The notes beneath the pieces are model-generated. The model saw nothing but the letters and a program-made list of their open reading frames with translations, made no database searches and was not told the DNA's origin. The translations under genes and the position numbers were made by a program. Below, piece by piece: positions 1-5,362 of a stretch of DNA of 5,450 nt (within the stretch, counting starts at the first letter, position 1; every line of letters starts with the position of its first letter). This stretch comes from Phycisphaerales bacterium (GTDB taxonomy: Bacteria; Planctomycetota; Phycisphaerae; Sedimentisphaerales; Anaerohalosphaeraceae): positions 1-5,450 of the forward strand of contig PMBP01000286.1 in assembly GCA_003152975.1 (NCBI GenBank), written 5' to 3'.

Positions 1-332
1 AACAATCGAAAGTCGAGGTTCTTATTCGCCCTCCCGGGCGAGGCCTCCCCGGAGACGAACAGATACCCGCTTTCGATGGACGCTTTCTTGATCAATTCGG
101 CCTTGATGGCCGCGGCCAGTTCGGAATCCAGGCCTTGGGTGGAAACCGATCGGGTCGGCTCGGCAAAGATCACGATTTTCTTCTCGCTCCGTTCCTTCAG
201 GTCGATCTCGGCGGGAACCTTGATGTCGTACGCCGAAGGACTGGCCAAAGCGGAAATCATCAGACAACCGCTCGCCAAGCCGGCAATCGCCACAAGCACA
301 AGAAACATGACTGTCCACCGCGCGGTAACCAT
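1..332 (-). CDS. Putative lipoprotein of unknown function, C-terminus beyond the window edge
   Basis: Reading leftwards from ATG 332-330, an open frame of 110 codons runs off the left edge without a stop. The N-terminus MVTARWTVMFLVLVAIAGLA is a signal sequence: a short n-region with an Arg, then a hydrophobic core, ending in a lipobox-like LASGC with Cys at residue 23. A lipidated, periplasm-facing or outer-membrane-anchored protein is therefore likely. After the Cys come a short hydrophobic stretch, the soluble segment YDIKVPAEIDLKERSEKKIV and an amphipathic helix-like part around ELAAAIKAELIKKAS. I do not recognise a functional domain. The start was chosen because it gives a canonical signal peptide. 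An in-frame ATG at 374-372 would add 14 residues (MRYPVVVIPCERNW) and is less typical. Neither start has a strong Shine-Dalgarno. The gene lies 71 bp behind the DUF2752-like gene on the same strand, so the two may be cotranscribed. The other minus-strand frame here (396-22) is Arg/Gly-rich and looks like a shadow. Confidence 0.72.
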   Translation of the reverse strand, partial: MVTARWTVMFLVLVAIAGLASGCLMISALASPSAYDIKVPAEIDLKERSEKKIVIFAEPTRSVSTQGLDSELAAAIKAELIKKASIESGYLFVSGEASPGRANKNLDFRL

Positions 333-403
333 CCAATTTCTTTCGCAAGGGATCACAACCACAGGGTATCGCATTGCGCACAAACAAGATACCCATAATT
401 TAA

Positions 404-874
404 CTACACAAACTCAACTTCCATCATTGTTCGAATCACTTCGAGGACCCATGCGGCCAAAACCAATCCTATCCCCCCTGCCGCTAATGTCCAAAACATC
501 CTCTTCGAACGGAACCGGTTCAGGAATGTGCACTGTATCCCGAACAGGCCGGAAAGTAAAGCAAAAATCGCGGCTGCTGCCGCCACAGAATAGAATGTTG
601 CGGCCGCCGGTTGTATATAAAACGACCGGAGAATGTGACCTGCCACGAAGGCCTGACCGGCACGAGTCCAGTAGCATCCGAGGCAGGGAAGTCCGGTCCG
701 TTGCTGAAATCCGCAGACCCCGAACAGGGAGGCCGAATCGATCCAGCCCCAGGCGAAGGCCCATAGAAAGGAGAACATCCCCCCTACCGCCAGGATCACG
801 ACTGCGGCGATCCACCTCTGGCGGAAAGTTGCCCTCGTAAAAATCGGGCTCGATGACCGTTGGCTTGTATCCAT
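404..874 (-). CDS. DUF2752-like integral membrane protein
   Basis: This is a 156-residue protein on the minus strand, from ATG 874-872 to TAG 406-404. Residues 59-71 read RTGLPCLGCYWTR, closely resembling the DUF2752 signature (TGxPCPGCGxTRA). They are followed, as in that family, by a short polar stretch and xxxFxIQP (86-89), the counterpart of the usual LNP. Three hydrophobic segments are visible, at about residues 21-45, 88-113 and 127-147, so it is an inner-membrane protein with most of its charge at the N-terminus and around 119-125 (NRFRSKR). Cysteines at 54, 64, 67 and 115 stand out. The first three lie in the signature region and could form a disulfide or bind metal, which is inference. 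The family function is unknown. No good Shine-Dalgarno precedes ATG 874, but no other start in this frame fits before the first membrane segment. The lipoprotein gene follows 71 bp downstream on the same strand. Confidence 0.8.
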   Translation of the reverse strand: MDTSQRSSSPIFTRATFRQRWIAAVVILAVGGMFSFLWAFAWGWIDSASLFGVCGFQQRTGLPCLGCYWTRAGQAFVAGHILRSFYIQPAAATFYSVAAAAAIFALLSGLFGIQCTFLNRFRSKRMFWTLAAGGIGLVLAAWVLEVIRTMMEVEFV

Positions 875-888
875 GATCTTGGTACAAT
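860..888 (+). promoter_or_regulatory. Candidate sigma70 promoter for the phosphatase gene
   Basis: TTGGCT (860-865, 4/6 match to the -35 consensus) is separated by 17 bp from TACAAT (883-888, 5/6 match to the -10). The predicted start is near 895, leaving about 35 nt of leader before GTG 930. The -35 box lies inside the first codons of the opposite-strand DUF2752-like gene, so transcription of the two divergent genes may interfere. This is a prediction from sequence only. Confidence 0.5.
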
Positions 889-917
889 ACCCGTCAATTC
901 CCGATTGTCAAGCGGAA

Positions 918-923
918 AGGAAG
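918..923 (+). promoter_or_regulatory. Ribosome binding site that fixes the GTG start
   Basis: AGGAAG at 918-923 sits 6 nt upstream of GTG 930. It is the reason for preferring GTG 930 over the in-frame ATG 873. ATG 873 would add 19 residues unlike the family (MILVQYPSIPDCQAERKQT), would overlap the divergent gene, and lies upstream of the predicted transcription start. Confidence 0.7.
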
Positions 924-929
924 CAGACA

Positions 930-1745
930 GTGGAGCACACACATATCCGGTCGATGTTGGAAACGGCCGTGGTGGCCGCCCGGTTGGCCGGCCAGCGGGC
1001 GATGGAGGAGATCCGGTATGTCAAATCCTCCATCAAGGACGGCCGGGAGATGGTGACCCAGGCCGACGGGATCTGCCAGAAAATCATTATCGATCGGATC
1101 AAGGAATCGTATCCGGACCACGGATTTCTGGGGGAAGAAGGCGGAGCACAGGGGATTTTTCACCAGCCCCCCCGGGGATCGGAGGATATCTGGTGGGTGA
1201 TCGACCCGATCGATGGGACGAATAATTATGCCCACGGGCTGCTGTGTTTCGTGGTAAGCATCGCGGCGTTCTGGAAGGGCAAGCCGGTTGTGGCCGTGAT
1301 TTTCGATCCGGCCACGGAGTCGATGTACACGGCCACCGAGGACTCGGGGGCTCAGCGAAACGATTCCCCCATTCGCGTCACCGAGGAACCGCTGAGCCGG
1401 TTTAGCAGCTTCGGAATCGACAGCCACTTCCGGCCGGAGATGGCGGGGGCCATCCGAACCATGATGGAATCGACTCGATTTCGCAACCTGGGAACCACCG
1501 CCCTGCACCTGGCCTATGTGGCCAAAGGGGCCATGATCGGCACGATCACGACCGACGCCAAGCTTTGGGATGTCGCGGCGGGAACGTTTCTGGTGGAGAC
1601 GGCCGGAGGAATCGTTACGGACCTGAGGGGACAGCGGATTTTCCCCATCGATGTGGCCGAGGACGCGGGGCAGCCGATCGTCATGCTGTCGGCCAACCGC
1701 AAGACCCACCCGGAACTACTCAAGTTGTTTGGCGGCGGCAGTTGA
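930..1745 (+). CDS. Inositol monophosphatase family protein
   Basis: This is a 271-residue cytosolic Mg2+-dependent phosphomonoesterase, a usual length for the family. The sequence shows the family's features in order: KDGREMVTQAD (36-46), GEE (68-70, metal-binding Glu), motif A WVIDPIDGTNNYAHG (89-103, with metal ligands Asp92 and Asp95), LGTTALHLAYVAKG (187-200) and motif B WDVAAGTFLVETAGG (213-227, with Asp214 as the last metal ligand). All expected catalytic residues are present, so the enzyme should be active. Members hydrolyse inositol-1-phosphate, histidinol phosphate, 3'-phosphoadenosine 5'-phosphate or sugar bisphosphates, and the sequence alone does not decide the substrate. A histidinol-phosphatase role is possible but nothing nearby supports it, and the trp genes start two transcription units downstream. 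Translation is taken from GTG 930 because of the Shine-Dalgarno at 918-923; ATG 954 is a weaker alternative. No terminator is visible between its stop and the next gene. Confidence 0.92.
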   Translation: MEHTHIRSMLETAVVAARLAGQRAMEEIRYVKSSIKDGREMVTQADGICQKIIIDRIKESYPDHGFLGEEGGAQGIFHQPPRGSEDIWWVIDPIDGTNNYAHGLLCFVVSIAAFWKGKPVVAVIFDPATESMYTATEDSGAQRNDSPIRVTEEPLSRFSSFGIDSHFRPEMAGAIRTMMESTRFRNLGTTALHLAYVAKGAMIGTITTDAKLWDVAAGTFLVETAGGIVTDLRGQRIFPIDVAEDAGQPIVMLSANRKTHPELLKLFGGGS

Positions 1746-1775
1746 TTGGTCCGCCATTCGATGGTATGTTATTAT
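1746..1775 (+). promoter_or_regulatory. Candidate extended -10 promoter for the 1831-3417 gene
   Basis: TGTTATTAT (1767-1775) fits an extended -10 element (TGn plus TATTAT, 5/6 match to TATAAT). A poor -35, TTGGTC (1746-1751, 3/6 match), lies 18 bp upstream, directly after the phosphatase stop codon. The predicted start is near 1782, giving a leader of about 50 nt. Readthrough from the phosphatase gene is an equally plausible source of transcript. Confidence 0.4.
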
Positions 1776-1818
1776 GCGAATCGTGTTGACTTGGACTGAC
1801 AAACAAACGACGAGATGC

Positions 1819-1824
1819 AGGGAG
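1819..1824 (+). promoter_or_regulatory. Ribosome binding site of the 1831-3417 gene
   Basis: AGGGAG, 6 nt upstream of ATG 1831, selects this start. The frame is open 60 codons further upstream, but that stretch overlaps the phosphatase gene in another frame and encodes no signal sequence. Confidence 0.65.
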
Positions 1825-1830
1825 AAACCC

Positions 1831-3417
1831 ATGCGAAGGTGGTATCGTTGGAGCGGATTGGCAATCGTACTGGTATTGGCGATCGTTCTGGATCTGTACG
1901 CGGAATCGCAGATTGGCAGTGCGGAGATCGGCCGCGATACAATGAAGATGTATCGCCAGAAGCAGACGGGGCAAACGGATCTGAAACCCCGGAGGGTGCA
2001 ATCTTCGGCGGCGCCGAAACGGACCTTCCAGGAACAGCAGGCCGCGGCGGAAGCGGCGGCAGCGCCAGCCCCTGACACTCAAACCAAACCAGCCGTCGAG
2101 GCAACCACTTCGACGACCCCGGTTGTTGCGGAGTCCACGCCTGCAGTTGCGGAACCGAAACCAGTCCTGACGGGCACAGTTCCTCCCGCAACGATGGCCG
2201 CTTCAGGGCAAACGACCAAGGACGAACTGCTCGCCCTGCTTCCGGATACGACGATCGCCTGCGCACGGGTCAACAACCTGGACTTCACCCTGGCGCTGAT
2301 TGATCAGTACTTAATGGGCCTGTCGCCGGTCCCGATGATCGCCACGATGGGTGTTCGTGCCGGGCTGGCCCAGGTCACGCAGGATCAGAATCTCCAGGTC
2401 ATCAACACCGGGGGCAATCTGACCCTGGTCGTCCTCCCCCCAGCCGGCCAGGGCGATCCTCAGGCAGCTCTTCTGATTCCCTTCAAAGGAGCGGATTCTG
2501 CGGCGACCCTTAAAGCGGCCGGTATTCTGACCATTCCGGATACGGCATATGGATTCAAATCCCTCACACCGGCGCAGCTTTCGGCCGACCTGTTCAAAGG
2601 TCAGTCCCTTCAGCCGTCGTTGACTACTCGGCAACTGGATGAGACGGCCACGGCACCAATCTGGCTGTATGTCAACCTGCCCAAGGCGGTGGAATTCATC
2701 GCCCCGGCCGCCGAGACCATGCTGCAGAATCAGGCGGCGGCCAATCCGCAACTGAAATCGGCCATCGACCAGGCTGAACAAGTCAAGCAGATCGGCAAGG
2801 AAATTCAATGCGTCAGCGTCAGCGTCTATCCGAGTGGACCGATGCTGACCCTGGATATGGACCTGATCCCGGCGGCGGGCTCGAAATTCGGCGCCTCGTT
2901 GAACAAGAACATGTTCAATCTTCAACCGACTCCGGAAATGGATCCGATCACTCGCGGAATGGTGACGATGCTGCAGGCCCTGAAGGTCAAGGATCCCTCG
3001 GCAGTCAAGGAGGAGGCGATTGTCGGGATTCGTAACGCCGACAAGGCCGACTTCGTGGGCGTGTTCTCGGTCCCGGAACTGATCGCAAACATAGCTCAGA
3101 TCGCCTCGCAGCAACCGGGACAACAACAATCGGCAATGCAACTGATGATGGTCGCGGGGGTCGCCCAGCAAATGGGAACGCAGATCAAGAGCAAGATGGC
3201 CATGGCCTTTACCGTCCAGGAAAACGCCCTGAATATCCAGATTGCGATCCCGAAAAAGCATGTCGTGGAACTGGTCCAGGCCGTCAAAGCCATGCAACAG
3301 AATATGAATCAGGCCGCCCCGCAGGGCGCAGCAACGCCGCCGGCCACGAAACCCATGGCACCGAAGCGGGTTCCCGTACCTGCCGAACCCAATCAACCCG
3401 CCGGGGCGAGGAAATAG
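1831..3417 (+). CDS. Membrane-anchored or secreted protein of unknown function
   Basis: This is a 528-residue protein. Residues 1-25 begin MRRWYRW and continue with the hydrophobic run GLAIVLVLAIVL, acting as a signal peptide or an uncleaved N-terminal anchor, so the bulk lies outside the cytoplasm. Residues about 45-130 form a low-complexity linker rich in Ala, Pro, Thr and Gln, likely disordered. From about 131 an ordered domain starts with ELLALLPDTTIACARVNNLD, which resembles exported proteins I associate with planctomycetes; a DUF3352-like relationship is a guess. Strand-like stretches NLTLVVLPP, PIWLYVNLP and MLTLDMDLIP alternate with helices, and FVGVFSVPELIANI begins a C-terminal part with the strand ALNIQIAIP. 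The end (from about 494) is a Pro/Ala tail. No catalytic motif, lipobox or cysteine-rich site is visible; the only cysteines are at 144 and 327. The gene has its own terminator-like hairpin and may be monocistronic. That it is expressed and exported is an inference; its function is unknown to me. Confidence 0.85.
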   Translation: MRRWYRWSGLAIVLVLAIVLDLYAESQIGSAEIGRDTMKMYRQKQTGQTDLKPRRVQSSAAPKRTFQEQQAAAEAAAAPAPDTQTKPAVEATTSTTPVVAESTPAVAEPKPVLTGTVPPATMAASGQTTKDELLALLPDTTIACARVNNLDFTLALIDQYLMGLSPVPMIATMGVRAGLAQVTQDQNLQVINTGGNLTLVVLPPAGQGDPQAALLIPFKGADSAATLKAAGILTIPDTAYGFKSLTPAQLSADLFKGQSLQPSLTTRQLDETATAPIWLYVNLPKAVEFIAPAAETMLQNQAAANPQLKSAIDQAEQVKQIGKEIQCVSVSVYPSGPMLTLDMDLIPAAGSKFGASLNKNMFNLQPTPEMDPITRGMVTMLQALKVKDPSAVKEEAIVGIRNADKADFVGVFSVPELIANIAQIASQQPGQQQSAMQLMMVAGVAQQMGTQIKSKMAMAFTVQENALNIQIAIPKKHVVELVQAVKAMQQNMNQAAPQGAATPPATKPMAPKRVPVPAEPNQPAGARK

Positions 3418-3453
3418 TCCGATAATCGGCTATCTGAGTTCGTTCAAAATCAC

Positions 3454-3495
3454 AAACCCTTGTCAACCACTTGGGGCTGACAAGGGTTTCGTTTT
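3454..3495 (+). terminator. Intrinsic terminator-like hairpin after the unknown exported protein
   Basis: AAACCCTTGTCA (3454-3465) and TGACAAGGGTTT (3478-3489) form a perfect 12-bp stem with a 12-nt loop, 36 nt past the stop codon. The following TTTCGTTTT is an interrupted T-tract, so termination may be moderate. The A-rich sequence on the other side (CAAAATCACAAA) would give a weak U-tract in reverse. It separates the upstream gene from the trp promoter. Confidence 0.75.
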
Positions 3496-3511
3496 GCCGT
3501 CTTGTTATCGC

Positions 3512-3563
3512 AAAATATTTTTCATTTTTATTGGTTGACATTATCGCCGGATTATGGCATAAT
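3512..3563 (+). promoter_or_regulatory. Strong sigma70 promoter of the trp operon with UP-like tract
   Basis: A perfect -35 TTGACA (3535-3540) is 17 bp from CATAAT (3558-3563, 5/6 match to the -10), which also carries the extended element TGG at 3555-3557. Directly upstream, 3512-3532 is almost pure A/T, as expected of an UP element. The -10 is the right arm of a perfect 13-bp palindrome, ATTATGGCATAAT (3551-3563), which could be an operator; it does not resemble the CTAGTTAACTAG core I know from E. coli TrpR sites. Counting from the -10, +1 falls at 3570 or 3571, the base before or the first base of the leader-peptide ATG. Confidence 0.82.
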
Positions 3564-3570
3564 TGTTTCT

Positions 3571-3627
3571 ATGAAAAGAAACATCTCGTCCAACTTGTTG
3601 TGGTGGCGGCGGCCTGTCGGACCTTAA
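3571..3627 (+). CDS. trpL: Trp operon leader peptide
   Basis: An 18-codon reading frame encodes MKRNISSNLLWWRRPVGP and ends at TAA 3625-3627. Trp codons 11 and 12 are adjacent (TGG TGG, 3601-3606), strikingly like the E. coli leader [14 protein letters not shown], where the pair is at 10 and 11. The peptide acts as a sensor. When Trp-tRNA is scarce the ribosome halts at the Trp codons, 6 nt before RNA segment 1 (3613-3618), and masks it. When Trp is ample the ribosome reaches the stop codon, which lies in the loop of the 1:2 hairpin, and covers segments 1 and 2. No Shine-Dalgarno is present upstream (GGCATAATTGTTTCT). With the predicted +1 at or beside the ATG, the mRNA is probably leaderless. 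The peptide itself is expected to have no enzymatic role. Confidence 0.9.
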   Translation: MKRNISSNLLWWRRPVGP

Positions 3628-3706
3628 GACAGGTAGGGGATGGTTTCCCGTTACCGGATGAGTACTTCTCGGGCCTGTCGTATAAATCGGCAGGCCTTTT
3701 TTGTTT
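3611..3706 (+). promoter_or_regulatory. Tryptophan transcription attenuator
   Basis: Four RNA segments can be read. Segment 1 is CCTGTC (3613-3618) and segment 2 is GACAGG (3628-3633); they pair 6/6 around a 9-nt loop that holds the leader stop codon. Segment 3 is CCTGTC (3674-3679), identical to segment 1, so it can pair 6/6 with segment 2 to form the antiterminator. Segment 4 is CGGCAGGCC (3688-3696), which pairs with GGCCTGTCG (3672-3680) to form the terminator. The 9-mer GGCCTGTCG occurs both at 3611-3619 and at 3672-3680, which makes the competition explicit. Segment 1 starts 6 nt after the second Trp codon, so a ribosome stalled there would mask it and release segment 2 for pairing with 3. 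The 40-nt loop of the 2:3 form could hold a small GGGA/TCCC hairpin (3637-3649). The design matches enterobacterial trp attenuation. Confidence 0.9.
3672..3706 (+). terminator. Attenuator terminator (3:4 hairpin)
   Basis: GGCCTGTCG (3672-3680) pairs with CGGCAGGCC (3688-3696), giving nine pairs, eight Watson-Crick and one U-G, around the loop TATAAAT. TTTTTTGTTTT (3697-3707) follows. This is a textbook intrinsic terminator, placed 30 nt before trpE. It would stop transcription when the leader is translated to its end. Confidence 0.92.
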
Positions 3707-3723
3707 TCACGATGAATTGATTC

Positions 3724-3728
3724 AAGGA
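3724..3728 (+). promoter_or_regulatory. Ribosome binding site of trpE
   Basis: AAGGA at 3724-3728 is 8 nt upstream of ATG 3737. It lies beyond the terminator U-run, so it stays free in both attenuator folds. Confidence 0.75.
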
Positions 3729-3736
3729 ACACAAAT

Positions 3737-5362
3737 ATGAGTGTATCGGTTGATCATCCGATTGAACATGCGATTCAGCAAGCCCGGATCGGCGAGATTA
3801 TCCCGTTGGTTCGGGAAATTCCGATGTCTTGTCCGGTGGAATTTTTCGCCCGACTGAGCGATTACGGCCGTACGGTTCACAGTTGTCTGTTCGAGTCTCG
3901 GGACCAGCGGGCCGACAGCGACGCGGGGGAACTGACCTTCGGTACCGCCCGCCCGGCCCTTTACCTGACGGGTCGGGGCGCCGACTTTCGCATCGAAGCC
4001 CTGACGGAAACAGGTTGCCGAATGCTCCGCTACCTGGCGGCCCAACCCCAGCGGTTTCCCCGATGCAGCCGGTTTCGGATCTCGGAAAATCGTATCGAAG
4101 GCGCCGTTGAGATCGGCACCGAAATGCTCGATGAGCAAAGCCGTCTCAAACGACCCGGGCAGATGGATATCCTGCGGGCCGTGGCGTACGCATTCCGAAT
4201 GGCCCAGTCGCCGTTCCGGATCACCTGCGGCCTTCTCGGAGCGATCAGTTACGATTTCATCGACCAATTCGAACGACTGCCTTCCAGCCCCAATGATCTG
4301 CTCCGCAATCCCGACTATGAACTGTATTTCGCGGATAATATTTTTCTGATGGACCACAAGTCGGGCAAGTCCTATGTGATCGTCAATGCGATTATCACCG
4401 ACGACGATCGGAAAGGGATTGCCGAACAGGTACAGGATAGTTTTCAGTCGTATTTTGACGCCTTGCGGCGTCCCGCCCCCACCGGCCGCAGGATTCCCTC
4501 CCCCCTGGCCGCCGCTGAGACGGATTCTCCCAAGGATCAATACGAAAGCATGGTCCGAAAAGCCCAGCAACATATCGTTGACGGAGATATCTTCCAAGTA
4601 GTCCTGAGTCGAACGCTGATGGAACCGTGCCCCGATGAACCGCTGGATGTGTATCGTCGGCTTCGAAAGCTCAATCCATCACCCTACATGTTTTATCTGA
4701 AAACTCCCAATACCGTTTTGACCGGGGCCAGCCCCGAACTGAACCTGCGAGTCGGCGGCAGCGAGCAGCGGACCGTCGAGATTCGTCCGATCGCCGGAAC
4801 CAAGCCTCGGGGCAAGGTTAACGGCAAGGTCGATCCGGACACGGATTTCCGCTACGAGGCCGAATTGAAACTAGACCTCAAGGAACTGGCCGAACATATG
4901 ATGCTGGTGGACCTGGCCCGCAATGACATCGCAAGGGTGTCGCAGCCGGGATCGCGGGTCGTCAGCGAGATGCTCACGGTGGAGAAATACGAATCGGTCA
5001 TGCACCTGGTCAGCAATGTCAAGGGAATCCTGCGAGACGATCTGGACGCTCTGAGTGCCTACCTGGCGACGATGAACATGGGCACCCTGACCGGGGCGCC
5101 AAAGATTGAGGCGATGAAGATCATTCGGCAACTGGAAACCAACAAGCGCGGGTACTACGGCGGCGCCGTGATGTACCTGACGGTCGATGGGCAGTTCGAC
5201 AGTTGCATCACGATTCGCAGCATCCAGATCCGCGACCGCGTAGCGTATATCCGAGCCGGAGCGGGGATCGTCTATGACAGCGTCCCCTCGACGGAATTCG
5301 ACGAGACTCAATACAAGGCCGGCTCATGCCTGCGGGCCATCCGAAATGGAGACTCCGCATGA
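3737..5362 (+). CDS. trpE: Anthranilate synthase component I
   Basis: This 541-residue cytosolic enzyme, with its glutaminase partner, makes anthranilate from chorismate and glutamine (or ammonia), the first step of tryptophan synthesis. The N-terminal regulatory part carries CLFESRD (50-56), matching the LLES element that binds feedback Trp in enterobacterial TrpE, and NPSPYMFYL (313-321) is the second part of that site. The catalytic chorismate-binding domain shows GDIFQVVLSR (283-292), GASPEL (330-335), IRPIAGTKPRG (349-359), LVDLARNDIAR (390-400), YESVMHLVSNVKG (418-430, with catalytic His423) and MGTLTGAPKIEAM (448-460). Ala353 in PIAGT, where PabB usually has Lys, argues for TrpE over PabB. 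Length, insertions and motif wording follow the enterobacterial form (E. coli about 520 residues) more than the shorter, common form. The gene is controlled by the upstream attenuator, and its stop overlaps the next start as ATGA. Confidence 0.96.
   Translation: MSVSVDHPIEHAIQQARIGEIIPLVREIPMSCPVEFFARLSDYGRTVHSCLFESRDQRADSDAGELTFGTARPALYLTGRGADFRIEALTETGCRMLRYLAAQPQRFPRCSRFRISENRIEGAVEIGTEMLDEQSRLKRPGQMDILRAVAYAFRMAQSPFRITCGLLGAISYDFIDQFERLPSSPNDLLRNPDYELYFADNIFLMDHKSGKSYVIVNAIITDDDRKGIAEQVQDSFQSYFDALRRPAPTGRRIPSPLAAAETDSPKDQYESMVRKAQQHIVDGDIFQVVLSRTLMEPCPDEPLDVYRRLRKLNPSPYMFYLKTPNTVLTGASPELNLRVGGSEQRTVEIRPIAGTKPRGKVNGKVDPDTDFRYEAELKLDLKELAEHMMLVDLARNDIARVSQPGSRVVSEMLTVEKYESVMHLVSNVKGILRDDLDALSAYLATMNMGTLTGAPKIEAMKIIRQLETNKRGYYGGAVMYLTVDGQFDSCITIRSIQIRDRVAYIRAGAGIVYDSVPSTEFDETQYKAGSCLRAIRNGDSA
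5348..5351 (+). promoter_or_regulatory. Ribosome binding site of the amidotransferase gene inside trpE
   Basis: GGAG at 5348-5351 lies 7 nt before ATG 5359, within the last codons of trpE. Together with the ATGA overlap it suggests translational coupling, which would keep the two subunits in equal amounts. Confidence 0.65.

Noticed and set aside
22..396. 124-codon minus-strand frame starting MGILFVRNAIPCGC
   Set aside because: It is Arg/Gly-rich and lacks a coherent fold. The neighbouring frame gives a clean signal peptide with lipobox and continues past the window edge.
76..840. 254-codon plus-strand frame
   Set aside because: It runs antisense to two better-supported genes, with Arg/Ser/Pro-rich shadow composition and no family motif.
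414..887. 157-codon minus-strand frame in a different phase from the DUF2752-like gene
   Set aside because: It has shadow composition, while the DUF2752 signature and membrane segments are in the other frame.
873..929. ATG 873 as start of the phosphatase
   Set aside because: The 19 extra residues do not resemble the family and the codon would precede the predicted transcription start; GTG 930 has a good ribosome binding site.
894..1709. 271-codon frame antisense to the phosphatase
   Set aside because: It is His/Gly/Arg-rich and mirrors the codon bias of the real gene; the phosphatase frame has all family motifs.
2311..3396. 361-codon frame antisense to the exported protein
   Set aside because: It is a long antisense open frame caused by codon bias, rich in Arg, His and Asp with no domain and no start signals.
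3571..3736. T-box or TRAP-type control of trpE
   Set aside because: No T-box consensus or specifier loop and no series of spaced GAG/UAG triplets is visible; leader peptide and alternative hairpins explain the region.
3471..3740. 89-codon plus-strand frame through the trp promoter and leader
   Set aside because: It starts inside the upstream terminator loop, lies before the promoter and has no Shine-Dalgarno. The leader peptide is in another frame.
3722..4597. 291-codon frame antisense to trpE
   Set aside because: It overlaps the strongly conserved trpE and has no recognisable motif or ribosome binding site.
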